Part shown: piece by piece, positions 1 to 10,544 of the stretch
Position numbering within the stretch: position 1 is the first letter of the stretch
Layout of the letters: each line of letters starts with the position of its first letter
Source of the DNA: Torreya grandis
Taxonomy: Eukaryota > Streptophyta > Pinopsida > Cupressales > Taxaceae
Length of the DNA stretch: 64,000 nt
NCBI GenBank assembly: GCA_037957365.1
Contig: JARHVA010000006.1
Span: forward strand, 6,821,001-6,885,000
Direction of reading: 5' to 3'
Program-made: the position numbers and the translations under genes
Notes under the pieces: model-generated
What the model was told of the DNA's origin: nothing
Database searches by the model: none
Seen by the model: the letters and a program-made list of their open reading frames with translations, nothing else

Positions 1-494
1 GAGAGAAAATCCATTGAGACGGATTCCCACGGCCTAGTTGGTTCTGGCAATGGCATATATAATCCTTGCTTCTTATTTGTTGGCTTGGCTATCACACATG
101 GGATGTAGTATTTGAGATATATGTCCACATCCTTTCACATATGGGGCCAATAGAAGTGTTTTTGAAGAACTGCCAATGTCTTTTCAATACCAAAGTGTAT
201 AGATATCCTACTGAAGTGTGCTTCCCATATCATCTTTTGTTGCTCTACAATTGGAACAAAAATGTGCCCCATATGATAAAGGATATTATCTTGAAAATAG
301 AAATAAGAAACATGTTTACCTTTTTGAAGTGCTTGATATGTATCAGTAAAGGTAGGATCTGCATCATACAAAGCACCCCAAGTGGCAGTCTCATGTCCAC
401 ATAGGTCAAGAACTATTGTGAGTGTAGTAATTGGTGGGTGGCTCAGAAAATCTACAACTATATTTGAGCTCCCCTTTTTGTGTTTGATTATCAA
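1..494 (-). pseudogene. integrase N-terminal part of element Z (truncated by window edge)
   Basis: The frame at 494-135 begins with the RNase H/integrase linker (GSSNIVVDFLSHPP) and runs into the zinc-binding region (HFGIEKTLAVLQKHFYWPHM). A frameshift near 135 moves the reading to another frame, where the second half of the zinc finger reads YIPCVIAKPTNKKQG with the first Cys replaced by Tyr. The core domain then starts with PWESVSMDFL at about positions 1-40, where D is the first catalytic Asp of the DDE triad. The rest lies outside the window. Integrase normally joins element cDNA to host DNA; this copy cannot be functional. Confidence 0.85.
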
Positions 495-842
495 GTGGAA
501 TTGCTGAAGATATGTGGGCCACTTTTGGTGCCTCCCATTTCATAGTTTTCTTTGCATCTAGATGAATTCTAATGATTTGTGGTCAGTGTGGATGACCGTT
601 TATTTTCCCAAGATGTAGTGTTTCCATTATTTTTAGGCTTACATAATGGCATAGAGCTCTTTATCATATGTTGGATATTTCTTGATTGTATCAGTGAAAG
701 TTTCACTATGATATGCAAGATGATGACCATGTTGCATGATGACAGCTCCCATGGCATATTTAGATGCATTTGTCATCAACTCAAAAGGTTGATGCAAATC
801 TAGCAAGGCAAGAATAGGGGCTGAGCATAGTCTGTTCTTCAA
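495..842 (-). pseudogene. RNase H domain of element Z
   Basis: The domain begins APILALLDLHQPFELMTNAS and continues KYAMGAVIMQHGHHLAYHSE, then YPTYDKELYAIM. This is the standard gypsy RNase H that removes RNA from the RNA:DNA hybrid during reverse transcription. The first catalytic Asp is changed to Asn (TNAS instead of TDAS), a single G-to-A step. The second half is out of frame. It lies directly between reverse transcriptase and integrase, as expected. Confidence 0.82.
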
Positions 843-845
843 ATT

Positions 846-1660
846 CTAAAATCCCCTATGTTGGATTTCACCCAACTGAAATGTAGCTTTAGCTCCTCCT
901 TTAGTCACTTGGGTTAGTGACCAAGCAACATGTGAAAATCCAAGAACAAACCTATGGTAGAAATTTACAAGACCCAAAAATCTGCAAAGCTTTGTGAGGG
1001 TCCTTGGTGTGGGCCATTCTCGAATAACCCAAATCTTTTCTAGATCAACATGGACCCCTTCCTCATTCACAATGTAATTGAGGTATTAAATTATTGTCAT
1101 CTTGAATGTGCATTTGTCAAGATTTACATACAACTTGTGCTCCCAAAGAGTTTGAAGCACCTTACGAACATGTTGCAAATGTTCTTCCCATGTTCTGCTA
1201 TAGATGAGTATGTCATCTAAGTAGACAACCACAAATGAGTTGGTGAAGGGTCGTAGGATGTCATCCATCATCCTCATGAAGGTTGCAGGTGTGTTAGTTA
1301 AGCCAAAAGGCATAACCAACCATTCAAAGAGACCCTCCTTAGATTTGAATGCAATCTTCTAGACATCAGTGGGATTGATGGGAATTTGGTGAAGAAATTC
1401 ACACCATGGAGCTGGTCCAACAGGTCATCAATCTTGGGGAGAGGATACTGATTCTTCACAAAGATTTTATTTAGGGATCGGTAGTCAATGCAAAGCCTCC
1501 ATGTTCCATCTTTCTTCAGTGCCAAGATAATTAGGCTACCAAAAGGTGAAGAGCTTGGCCTGATGTGACCCTTTTGGATCAATTTTTGAATCTATCTTTT
1601 TATCTCATCATTCTCCAAAACTGATCTATGATACACAAGACTGTTAGGCAAAGGTGATCC
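846..1660 (-). pseudogene. reverse transcriptase of element Z
   Basis: Finger motifs read [14 protein letters not shown] and [17 protein letters not shown], followed by [14 protein letters not shown] frameshift destroys the motif A region; the frame is then recovered at [20 protein letters not shown] and the catalytic box [12 protein letters not shown], with YLDD encoded at 1212-1223. The connection region at 1070-846 reads EGVHVDLEKIWVIREWPTP, then FLGLVNFYHRFV. The active-site pair DD is intact but the gene is broken by at least two frameshifts. Confidence 0.9.
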
Positions 1661-1987
1661 TGGGATCAAATCGATAGAATGTTTTACCTGGCAATGCAGT
1701 GGAACTCCTGTGGGTGACTTGAATAAGTCATCATATTCTCCTATGATTCATCCTATCTACTTCTATTGTTGTGTTGATTGTGTAGTCAGGACTGCAACAT
1801 TGGCCTTCTTGGATTTCTGTGGTTTGACCACCATGAGAATAAATTGCTTTGTTTTCTCCACCAATCTCTTACATTTCTTAGCACTGATCAGGGAGACAGA
1901 TGTGGGAGGTGGTACCTTTGGTACCCTATAGTGACATGTTCCAAGAGTGAGCGTGATCCTTTGGGTTCGTGATTCATAGATGCCATG

Positions 1988-2278
1988 TCACTCATACATG
2001 AACGGCTGACCAAGGAGTACATCACACACATCTAGATTGACCACATCACACAAGACTTCATCTTGGAATGGTTTTATAGCATATGAAAGAAGACACTGAT
2101 GGGTGACACGGAGGTCTCTCCCTAGGCTCAACCATCTAATACTATAGGGCTTTGGATGAGGCTTCATAAATAGATTTAGACTTTTCACAACTTTAGTAGA
2201 GATTAAATTCTTTTGACTCCCATTATCAAGAATGAAATGCAGAGGCTTACCTTTTACCCATAATTTGGAGTGAAACAA
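1988..2278 (-). pseudogene. retropepsin-like protease of element Z
   Basis: The 96-residue frame contains FILDNGSQKNLISTKVVKSL near its start and CDVLLGQPFMYE at its end. In gypsy elements these correspond to the catalytic DSGS/DTGA box and the later hydrophobic LLG motif of an aspartic protease. Ser is replaced by Asn (DNGS). The region 1661-1987, between protease and reverse transcriptase, is linker without a recognised domain. Confidence 0.75.
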
Positions 2279-2289
2279 TCTTTCCTTAT

Positions 2290-3323
2290 CATCTGGTCTT
2301 TCCTCACGAGTTTGTGATGAAGCGACGATGGTGTCAGGTTTAGCATCTATAATTTATTCTTCATCCTCTTAGACTGTGGGTTGTGTATGAGGTAGAGTAG
2401 TAGATGTCGAGTATTGTGACTCAGAAAGTAGTGACTTGATGGCTCGACATTATTCTTTGGAGTGAGTTCTAGTTTTGTGGTAATCACACCATTTTCTAGC
2501 CTTCCCCTTCTGGGATTTCTTATCCTAAAACTCCTTTTTCTTCCAATTTTGGCCTCGTGTTTGACCTTCCTTGTCACTTTTCCATTTTGAGGGTTGACTT
2601 CATATTCTTTCTGCCATGCTTTTGTTCAATCTTCACTGTGAATTTGTATGCCTCACTGAGGGTTTCCAAATTGAAGAGTTCCATTTCCCCCATATGTACC
2701 ATTGTAGTCCACCATGATATTTGAGAGTCTTATGTTTCTTACTTTTTTGAATGCCCAATCTTGTAGAAAAAGAATGAAAAGTGTCTGTGTAATCTTGAAT
2801 AGATTGGTCCTTACCTTGGTGAAGTTGTTGCCACTGTATGTACAAATCATCGTATGCTCTGATGGGATACTATTCTTCTTTCACTACTTCCACAAAATCA
2901 TCCCAGAAGTTCCACCTCAAGGCCAATGTCATCTGAACTAAACCTCTTTTTGTACACTTCCCACCAGTTTTTCAAAGGCAATGATGATTTCAAAAGAGCA
3001 AAAGTAATCTTTTATCCATCGGTGAACTTATTTACAAAGAAGTAGGAAGACAGTTGATCCAACCAATTTTCTACTACATCAGCATTGATTTTGCCTTCAA
3101 ATGTAGGAATATCAAAATTTACCTGAACCTTGAAGTGTGTTGGGGCACTGAAAGGATGTTCAATAGATGAGGAGCTAGGAAGTGGAGCCGTAGAGCCAAG
3201 ATTTCCCATCGAAGGTGTTTGAAGAATTTGGGAAAATTGTTGTAGCATCTATGCTTATTGCCATTGGAGGGCTTCATTCACCATTTTATCAAAAGGATCA
3301 GATGTCTCGGTGTCATCTTCCAT
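2290..3323 (-). pseudogene. gag of element Z
   Basis: A start codon at 3323 gives MEDDTETSDPFDKMVNEAL and, after two stops, joins the same frame that runs 3248-3012. That frame holds the gag signature FDIPTFEGKINADVVENWLD. Further gag fragments in shifted frames follow at 2845-2633 (QGKDQSIQDYTDTFHSFSTR) and 2577-2347, which is basic and may be the nucleic-acid-binding end. Gag forms the virus-like particle. No complete zinc knuckle is visible. Broken by several stops and frameshifts. Confidence 0.75.
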
Positions 3324-3434
3324 TTGAAGTCATTTGGAGTGAACATGTGGAAAATTTGGAAGCTCTGTTGTTTCCCACCCAAGCTTCTTGTAGCCTGACC
3401 TCATCCTTGGGATCATACACTCTCAAGAGAAGCC

Positions 3435-3446
3435 GCTCTGATACCA
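3435..3446 (-). other. primer-binding site of element Z, initiator tRNA-Met
   Basis: On the minus strand this reads TGGTATCAGAGC, complementary to the 3' end of plant initiator tRNA-Met. It sits 5' of gag and next to the presumed LTR, so it is placed correctly to prime minus-strand cDNA synthesis. Confidence 0.85.
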
Positions 3447-3608
3447 CTAATCTAAAACTCAAAATTTCTAGTTGATAAATATCTTAATAGCATATAAATA
3501 ACATAGTAATAATGAATTCTTTGAGAAGAGATGTGGTATTACTCAAGATCACAATACAAACATATGCTTATCTCTGGGAAGAGATGTTTGTCTTCACATT
3601 TTGGGTTA

Positions 3609-3622
3609 CCTCTTCATTTATA
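3609..3622 (-). promoter_or_regulatory. TATA box of element Z LTR
   Basis: Minus strand reads TATAAATGAAGAGG about 170 bp inside the inner LTR edge, a usual position for the U3/R promoter of a plant LTR retrotransposon. Confidence 0.5.
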
Positions 3623-3920
3623 CACATTTTGAAAGCATGGGGAGGATGTGTAAGGTCACCAATCTTGAGGGAGATTAAGTGGTTCGACTTCCAATATTTA
3701 AAAAAATACAAAATTCAAGGAATTACTATTTTTAGAAACTTACTATTTTTAGACTACACTACTAAATTTGAAATTTGGGGCACTTCTATTGGGTTTTTAG
3801 GGGTCAAAATTCATTGAGTAGAGATAAATGACATTTCATGATGTTCTCCTCATTCTTATCTTTCCAATGGTTCAAACGGTGAGTCAATTGGAGCTACGGT
3901 GCAAAAGTTATGGCTCCCGA

Positions 3921-3977
3921 AAGTTCCGTCATCAATTGGGGAAGTTCCGTCATCAATTGGGGAAGTTCCGTCATCAT
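3921..3977. repeat. 21 bp tandem repeat, 2.7 copies
   Basis: The unit begins AAGTTCCGTCATCAATTGGG and repeats with a 21 bp period starting at 3921, 3942 and 3963. The first two copies are identical and the third is partial. It lies in the presumed U3 region of element Z. Confidence 0.85.
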
Positions 3978-4029
3978 TCTTATCACCCGAATTGTCGCCT
4001 AAATTGTTGCCCAGATCATAGGGGTAGGT

Positions 4030-4450
4030 GACCGCATTATAAGGCTATATTATGACATTATAGGGTCAGGTTTCCATCATGATAGGTGATAGGGATTAGG
4101 TCAAGACCTCACTAGGCTTGATGACCTAGGAGAGGGACACTTTGAGATAGAGGGGAGTGACAGTGCCAGTAGGACCACCAGGTACCATCCCCATGACATG
4201 ATACCTAGCTACAATGGTGGAGTTGTGGTATTATGAGGCCATAGTTTTGACACAATATCTAGAGGAGCCCTGATGGGGTAAGTATAGAGCTAGCTTGGTA
4301 GGTGGTGTTAGTTTAGCAACACCAGGGTAGTGGGTAGCATCCATGTATGGATAGCTGGGTACATCTGGGGGATCTATAGGTACAATAGGTGGGTAGGCAC
4401 TAGGATGTAGTGGTACTCTAAGAGATAGTGGTGCTCTTAGAGCATAGATA
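4030..4450 (-). pseudogene. decayed proline-rich coding strip, unidentified
   Basis: One minus-strand frame stays open for most of this stretch and is rich in Pro, Tyr and Val, for example HPSAYPPIVPIDPPDVPSYP and YHVMGMVPGGPTGTVTPLYL, with about five stops. The composition differs from the filler on either side. It may be a piece of a gag-like or structural protein of another retroelement. I do not recognise it, and it could be chance in a C/T-biased stretch. Confidence 0.3.
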
Positions 4451-6000
4451 AGATATGACTTATGATATTTATGTTTTTATATCCTTTTGATTCTGGCCTA
4501 TGAGCTGATGTGATGAGATGTACATTTTGAGAGAGAGACATGTCTATATGCTCATACACATTTATGTTATTGGAATCAAGAGTTATACATATGATTATTA
4601 TTTATACTCATGTTCATGGTTTATGGTTTGATGTTGATGTTTAATTTTGATGGTGTGATGTTTATATGTGATCATGGATTATGCTTATGTTATGGATGAT
4701 AGATTTAGACATGTTAGGCATGAGATGGATTTGATTTATGGCTATGCTTATGACATGGAAAATTTTAATGAGTACATACTACATCATTGCAGACTTAGAC
4801 ATATGGTGGAAAATTGGTTTGTTTCTTTAATTACTTATAAATGTTGTGATATTATCATGTTTGGTATGGTTATGCTTGTTAAATTTTTATGGTAAAACAC
4901 ATGAGGTATTTTAATTAACGACACTAGATGGAAGACCAAAGAATAGAATTAAGAGACAAACATCATAAAGAAAATATCAACTAGTCATGACAAGATAAGA
5001 AGAGGGCATGATGCTTCTTTGTTTACAAGGACTAAAACACAACCAAAATTTGATTGACTTAATCAACATAATCCCTTCGAATGATTCACATTAGCATTTG
5101 TTAGTTGGTTAAGAAGGTGTCTTGACCACATAATGTCAAGTAAGCTGAAAAATACCTTGTATATCATGTAAAAAAAGGGGGATGGATGAAAATGGAACTT
5201 GCTTATGAGACTTAAATGCTTCTTTTGTAGGTGTCTAAATATTCTGTTTAAACAAATCTATGTCAAACTATGTAGACTTATCAATGCAAAAAATCTACTT
5301 GTGAAAGCCGATTATGGCTTTCACCTTATTTTGCTATTGTGAGAGTTGAATATAGATTTTAACATTAGTGTGCTTTTTTTGTGATTATGACAATGAATAT
5401 TTTGTTGATTGCTAAATATGGGAAGCTAATCGATGCAAGAAGCTTTTAATAAATTGCTATGTTTTTGACAAAACACGTTACTCAACCATCCTTCAAGGGA
5501 GTGGTCTAAGTTTATTTGCTATGTGTAATGATTTTTGATAGTTGTCCTTTAAAAGAGCAATCCACCTTAACTTTTGTAAATTTCAAATAAATTTCAACAA
5601 CTATCCTTCAAGGTAGTAGTCGATGAATGCTAGGAATGACCCATGAATGCTAATGATATGTGTTTTTAATTTTTATTGCTTTGATCTTGCTTGACATAGA
5701 CTTATTTAGGTCAGCTTAGTGGTTCACCTTTATGAAGGCAAAACTAAAATCACAAGAAGGTTGATTATGTGTAAAGAGTTTTAAGTGACAATGATAATGG
5801 GAATCCATCCTGTAAAGGGGTAGAAAGTACCATGAGAACCATGCCATGTGTAGAGTCATGATACCCATTGTTTAAGATAAGGCTATGTTGGTGATAGATA
5901 ATCACATGATTTGATTATAATTGGTTGCCCCTAAAATAAGGAGATGGAATGTAGGTAGATAGCAAGGGATGAGATTAAGCTAAACAAAAGGTGAACTTGA
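4451..6000. other. AT-rich stretch without recognised gene
   Basis: The first 450 bp are rich in short TGATG/TTATG runs; the rest is AT-rich with no open frame that resembles a known protein. The right part probably includes the 3' untranslated region of element A, whose pol ends near 6010. No copy of A's LTR could be found here. Confidence 0.5.
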
Positions 6001-6009
6001 TCCTTTTTA

Positions 6010-7110
6010 ACAAAAGAACAGATGTAGATGTGAAGAATTAAGGGGCTCATGTTATGGGTGGCCTTCAAGAAAAGACAATCGGTAAGCTCTTGATCCATAC
6101 TTGTGGGTCATAATATAAGGTCCGAGCTAATTGAAAGTAAATTTTCCTTGCTTGCTTTTATCCATATTAGTGACATGCTAATTTTCCTTTAAGATGAGGT
6201 TTATGATATTGATTATTGCAATTTAAGATATTTTTTATAGGCACACTTGACATGCTCTTGATAGACGTGGAGATGGGTAAGGGCTGATAAATGATGCTGA
6301 CAATAATCATCCTTAGAAATAAGCTCTTGCAAAGATATTAGAAGAGATGGGATTTGGACTTCAAGAGGCAAGATGACTTCCACACAAAACACAAGAGAAA
6401 AGGGTGTAACACTCATAGGGGTTCTAATACTTGTATGATATACCCATAAGGCAAAAGGGATGTGAAAATGCCAATTCTGACCAAATACACTGACCATTTT
6501 AGTTAGAATGTTATTAAGAGTTTTGTTAGAGGCTTCTACCTATCCATTATATTGAGGGTGATAGGGCAAGGAGAAGCTTAAATTAATGTCAAACACATCA
6601 CATAGACCCTGAACTTTCTTGTTTTTAAATAATTTACCATTATCAGTGATAATCTTGTGAGGAACACTAAACAATAGATAATGTGATGGTTGATAAAGTT
6701 GACAATATTTTTCACTTTGGTCAAGACTAGAGGAATAACCTCTACCCAGTTGGTAAAATATTTGGTGGTAGTGATAATAGAGTGGTGTCATTGTGAAGAA
6801 TGGGGATTAATTTCATCAATGAGGTCTAAACCCCATTATGAAAAGGGATAGAAATAGATAGAAACATGAAGATTATGACTAGGTGCATGATGAAAATTGG
6901 CATGTTTTTGACACTTAACATACCTTTTTTCATAATCACAATAGTCTTGGTTAAGGGTAGGCTAGTAATAGCATAGGTGAAGGATACACTTAGTTACAGT
7001 GAGGCCACTAAAGTAGCCTCCATAGATTTTATCATGTATTTCCTTGATTGCATGAGACACTTCTTGACTACATAGGCACTAAAAGAGGAGACCATCAAAG
7101 CTGCATTTAT
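6010..7110 (-). pseudogene. integrase of element A
   Basis: Remains of the zinc-binding region lie near 7110-6890 (CILHLCYY, then YVKCQKHANF). The core starts WGLDLIDEINPHSS near 6830, continues KYFTNWVEVIPL, and recovers at 6660-6540 as ITDNGKLFKN and SLPYHPQYNG. The C-terminal region at 6497-6213 reads ALWVYHTSIRTPMSVTPFSL and VILPLEVQIPSL. A final block with LGPYIMTHKYGSRAYRLS ends near 6010. Frames change several times and stops are common. The spacing and motifs match Tat integrases. Confidence 0.85.
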
Positions 7111-7349
7111 AAAGGATACCTCCTAGTATGGTATAACATGAAGTACTCTGGATAACACTCTAAATATTTCTTGAATGACTAGAATGAACAATGGTAAGGT
7201 TAAAGTAGTCAAAGGTTTATTGATACCAAAGGTCGGTTTGGGTCTCTTCCACATTGAAAATGGTGAGAGAATATGTTTTGACATAGGAAGGTTGGGTAAG
7301 TCTATGGATAATGATGGATAGCTTAGAATATGAAGGTGTAGATGGTATT

Positions 7350-7735
7350 TTAGAGGCAAGGGAAGCCATGGTGTTGACGAACTTGTTGATAGATCATGGG
7401 GTCAATTGGATGTGGTAGTGTTTAAATGATTCCAAGATTTTGTCAACTAGTAACTTGTATTATTTCAATACATCATTCTTACGCTAGTAAGAGTCATTAA
7501 TCTGATTAACCACAAATTGGGAGTCACCAAAGATGCTGATTGTTTTGACTCCTAGGGCTAAGCTAGTTTTAAGGCTTATTATTAGGGATTCATACTCATC
7601 TATATTATTGGTACTTTAAAAATCAAGATTAAAGGACAAGGGAAGAGGTTCACCATCAAAGGGGATAAGGATGATACTAGCTCCCCCACCACATTGACAC
7701 TTTGATCCATCAAAGAACATGGTGACTTCATAGGT
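7350..7735 (-). pseudogene. second (archaeal-type) RNase H of element A
   Basis: The domain starts MFFDGSKCQCGGGASIILI, with the DGS box, followed by NNIDEYESLIISL (catalytic Glu) and SIFGDSQFVVNQI (second Asp). The last motif reads NKFVNTMASLAS, where family members have Asp instead of Asn before the final helix. In Tat-lineage elements this extra RNase H was acquired in addition to the normal domain and sits between RNase H and integrase, exactly as here. It is interrupted by a few stops but remains largely in one frame. Confidence 0.85.
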
Positions 7736-7899
7736 GAAATCCACTCTAGAGAGGGTCATGATGGACACATGAGGGAACTTAAGAGGAGGTTGGTTTTCTG
7801 ATAAAGGTGCCTCAGCTAATTGGTAAATAATGAATTGCCCTTTAGTTATCTTTTTTTGAAGGAAATCAAAGTCAAACTCTACTAAAAGCATGATCCACT

Positions 7900-8300
7900 T
7901 AGCCATACACTAGTTTTGGTATTGGAGTGCATGTACTTGAGTGGGTCAATTTTGGTTATGACATAGGTTTTGTGGTTAAGAATATAGTGGTGCATCTTGG
8001 TGGCCACGAAGACTAAAGCTAGGAAAAGTTTCTTAGTTTGAGTATACTAAGTCTCATACTCTACATTCATGTGGCTAATGTAGTATACAACTTCCTCTTT
8101 GTGTTGTTTATTTTGATGAGCCAACATTGCCCCTAGGGAGTGGTTGGTGGCAAAGATATATAGGTATAAAGGTTGTTCATCCTTGGGAGGGGTGAGGACA
8201 GGTGGAGATAAAATGTATTTTTTGAGAGAATCAAAGGTCTTTTGACAGTCACCATTCCAATTGAAAGAGAAATCCTTCTTCAAAAGGTGGTCGAAGGGTT
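7900..8300 (-). pseudogene. RNase H domain of element A
   Basis: At 8283-8047 the frame reads FSFNWNGDCQKTFDSLKKYI and LYLYIFATNHSLGAMLAHQN, then EVVYYISHMNVEYET. This is the connection plus gypsy RNase H start; the catalytic Asp position (TDHS in the family) has become TNHS. The later half, near 8046-7900, is out of frame. Confidence 0.8.
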
Positions 8301-8329
8301 GGCATTGGTTTGAAAGCTAGGAGATAAAG

Positions 8330-9030
8330 TAATAAATGGACTGAATCTTTCCTTTCAAGCTATGGAGTTGCTTGAGGTTGGTGGCAGGAAGCATGTCAAG
8401 AATGGATTTCATCTTGGTGGGATCAAATTTGATTCCATGAAGGGAAACATTAAAGCTAAGAAGTTTTCCTGAAAAGACCCCAAAAATGCATTTCTTGGGG
8501 TTTAGATAGACATGATAATGGATGAGGAATTCAAAGATGATCTTAGGAATGGATAAGTGATCTTTTTAGAGTTTGGATTTTATGAGAAGGTCAACCTCAT
8601 AGTCCTCTATAATCTTATGGATGAGATCATGTAAGATATAGGTCATGACACATTGGCATGTTACACCAACATTCTTTAACCCAAAAGGCATGACTCTATA
8701 GTAGAAGGTTTCCCATGATGTGGTAAAGGTGGTCTTGTGTTGATATTTAAGAGTAATTAAGATTTTATTGTAACCTGAGAATCTATCCATGAGAGATAAA
8801 ATTTCATGGCCAGTTATAAGATCAACTACTTGGTCGATACTCAGTAGAGGAAAGTCATCTTTGGGGAAAGCAAGGTTTAGGTCACAAAATTACACATAAA
8901 TGCATAGTCCCCTTATGGCTTTGGTGATAGGTACAACATTAAATATATATTTGGGGTAGTCAATGAGTTGAATGAAATTGATAGATAAGAGATGTTGAAT
9001 CTCTTCTTTGACAAGAAGGGCTATGTAAAG
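8330..9030 (-). pseudogene. reverse transcriptase of element A
   Basis: Fingers read KEEIQHLLSINFIQLIDYPK and CDLNLAFPKDDFPL near 9020-8840. Motif A is preserved as SLMDRFSGYNKI at about 8790, followed by TTFTTSWETFYYRVMPFGLK. The catalytic YVDD box is damaged: the frame reads DYEVDLLIKS. The thumb and connection follow in other frames down to about 8330. Confidence 0.85.
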
Positions 9031-9039
9031 GTGCATGTG

Positions 9040-10180
9040 TCAAAGCTTCTGATTGATAGGCTTAGCATCATGGTTGGTGACTATGTTATGGGTGGCAATG
9101 GTGGGGTCAATTATAAGCATGCCATTATAATACCAAGTGAATAATATGCTATGGTATTAGAAGAAAGAGGGAAATATTGAAGTTCCCTAGCATTCAATGA
9201 TTGGTTGATTTTGATAATGTGGGGGTTATTCAGAGTACCTAAATTGATATTCATGGTGGATTCATGCAACATGGTCAAGGTATCAAGAGGAAGGGATTTG
9301 TGGATGGAAGAATTTGGGACACTAAGGTAGTTGAGAATGGAATCATCATCCTAGTACTAGACAATGTTAATGGTAGGAAAGTCTTCTCCTATCATCTCAA
9401 TATGGGTTAAAGGGATGGTTATGATTGCCCCTTCCTTTTGATAGGTTATGGGTCCAAGGATGATCATGTTGATGGAAAAAAACTTAGGTGGGATCATGTC
9501 ATCATCCTCACACATGATAGAGGAGAGATCGGTGAGGAAGGGGTATGTTCCTCAACAATGGTGGTGGTAGATTGTTTGGGTTGCTTCTTTTTGGGTAGGA
9601 TGAAACCAAGTCCATGATTCTAATGAGGCTTCCCAGTTTCAATGGTGACCAGATCATGTGGGCCATGCTCATACTACCCAAGGCCAAAGCCTTTCCAAGT
9701 AGACTGACAAAGGTATGCCTTAGTGAAGCTCAGTTTATATAGGTAAGAGAAATCGATAGTGAATGGTTAAGGTGGAAGAGAGGTGGCGTAAGTAGCAAGG
9801 GGTCTATCAAGACCCCCATAGACAAAATAGGTGTAATAGAAAGGAGGTCTAAAGGGAATAATAATCCAAACATTGGGGTCATAACCTAGTTGGTTGGTGA
9901 GTTTCCCATACTCATGAGGAGTAGGGAAAACATCAAGTGCTAAAAGGTGATATTCCCCCAACAAAAGGTGATGGAACATTGATTCTAAAGGGTCCATAGT
10001 GGGGATTTTATCCAAAGGGATAGAGGAACTAGTTGATGTATCATCAGTGGAAGGGGATATGATATCCATTTTGGTGGTTAAAAGTTAGGTTTTAGATATT
10101 GAGGATGTGCTAGATGGGGGTATGAGGACATCATTGGGGTGATAGGTCATATTGCATGTTGAGAAAGGACTTGGGTTAGC
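9040..10180 (-). pseudogene. protease-to-RT spacer of element A
   Basis: A 100-residue open frame at 10069-9767 starts MDIISPSTDDTSTSSSIP and contains GEYHLLALDVFPTPHEYGKL. The following stretch includes two glycine-rich segments (KGFGLG and NHGLGFILPKKK). Tat elements commonly have a long acidic or glycine-motif spacer here. No catalytic domain is recognised, and the region 9040-9760 is broken by stops. Confidence 0.55.
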
Positions 10181-10189
10181 TTTGATGGT

Positions 10190-10540
10190 GATGACCTTGT
10201 CTTCATGCTCAAACTTAATATAGTGGTGAAGGGTGGAGGGAACACAATCCATATAGTAGATCTAGGGTCATCCTAATAAAACATTATATTAGAATTCACC
10301 TTCCACTACATATAAAAGTTCATGGAGTGTGTAGGGTCCTAGATTAGATGGATATGAAAGATGATATTTCCCAAGCTAGTGGCTATGGTACCATTGAATG
10401 ATCGAAGGATGATTGAGGTTTTGAACATGACTTTATCTGATGAGTTAAGTTAGTTATAGTCATGGGAGGAGATGATGTTAATGCTATCTCCCCCATCAAT
10501 AATTACCCATTTGATACATGTTTAGTTGATGTAGGCAATG
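10190..10540 (-). pseudogene. aspartic protease of element A
   Basis: The frame contains WVIIDGGDSINIISSHDYN, matching the DGGS box typical of Tat proteases, and ends with VLLG, then IYYMDCVPSTLHHYIKF, the conserved block after the flap. Several Trp or Gln positions are stops. It is positioned between the gag linker and the spacer before reverse transcriptase. Confidence 0.78.
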
Positions 10541-10544
10541 ATAA

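Larger units (their letters stand above)
1..4020 (-). mobile_element. Ty3/gypsy LTR retrotransposon Z, 5' portion (left end outside window)
   Basis: Reading right to left on the minus strand there is an LTR, an initiator tRNA-Met primer-binding site, gag, protease, reverse transcriptase, RNase H and the first part of integrase, in the usual Ty3/gypsy order. The integrase core is cut by the window edge, so the 3' LTR is not visible. The tRNA-Met primer and the compact pol order fit a chromovirus, but the C-terminus where a chromodomain would lie is missing. Frames are interrupted by stops and frameshifts, so this copy is dead. The outer LTR end near 4020 is an estimate. Confidence 0.85.
3447..4020 (-). 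repeat. 5' LTR of element Z (outer boundary estimated)
   Basis: The segment follows the primer-binding site and contains a TATA box in minus orientation, so it is read as the 5' LTR. The partner LTR is outside the window, so the ends cannot be fixed by comparison. The outer limit near 4020 is placed where the sequence character changes to a decayed coding strip. Confidence 0.5.

Noticed and set aside
3435..3446. tRNA gene fragments (GCTCTGATACCA here, TCTGATACCA at 61586 and elsewhere)
   Set aside because: Only the 12-18 bases complementary to a tRNA 3' end are present next to LTRs; these are primer-binding sites.
4668..4895. 75-codon frame with many Met and Tyr
   Set aside because: Low-complexity TATG/GATG sequence, no homology, no neighbouring coding signal.
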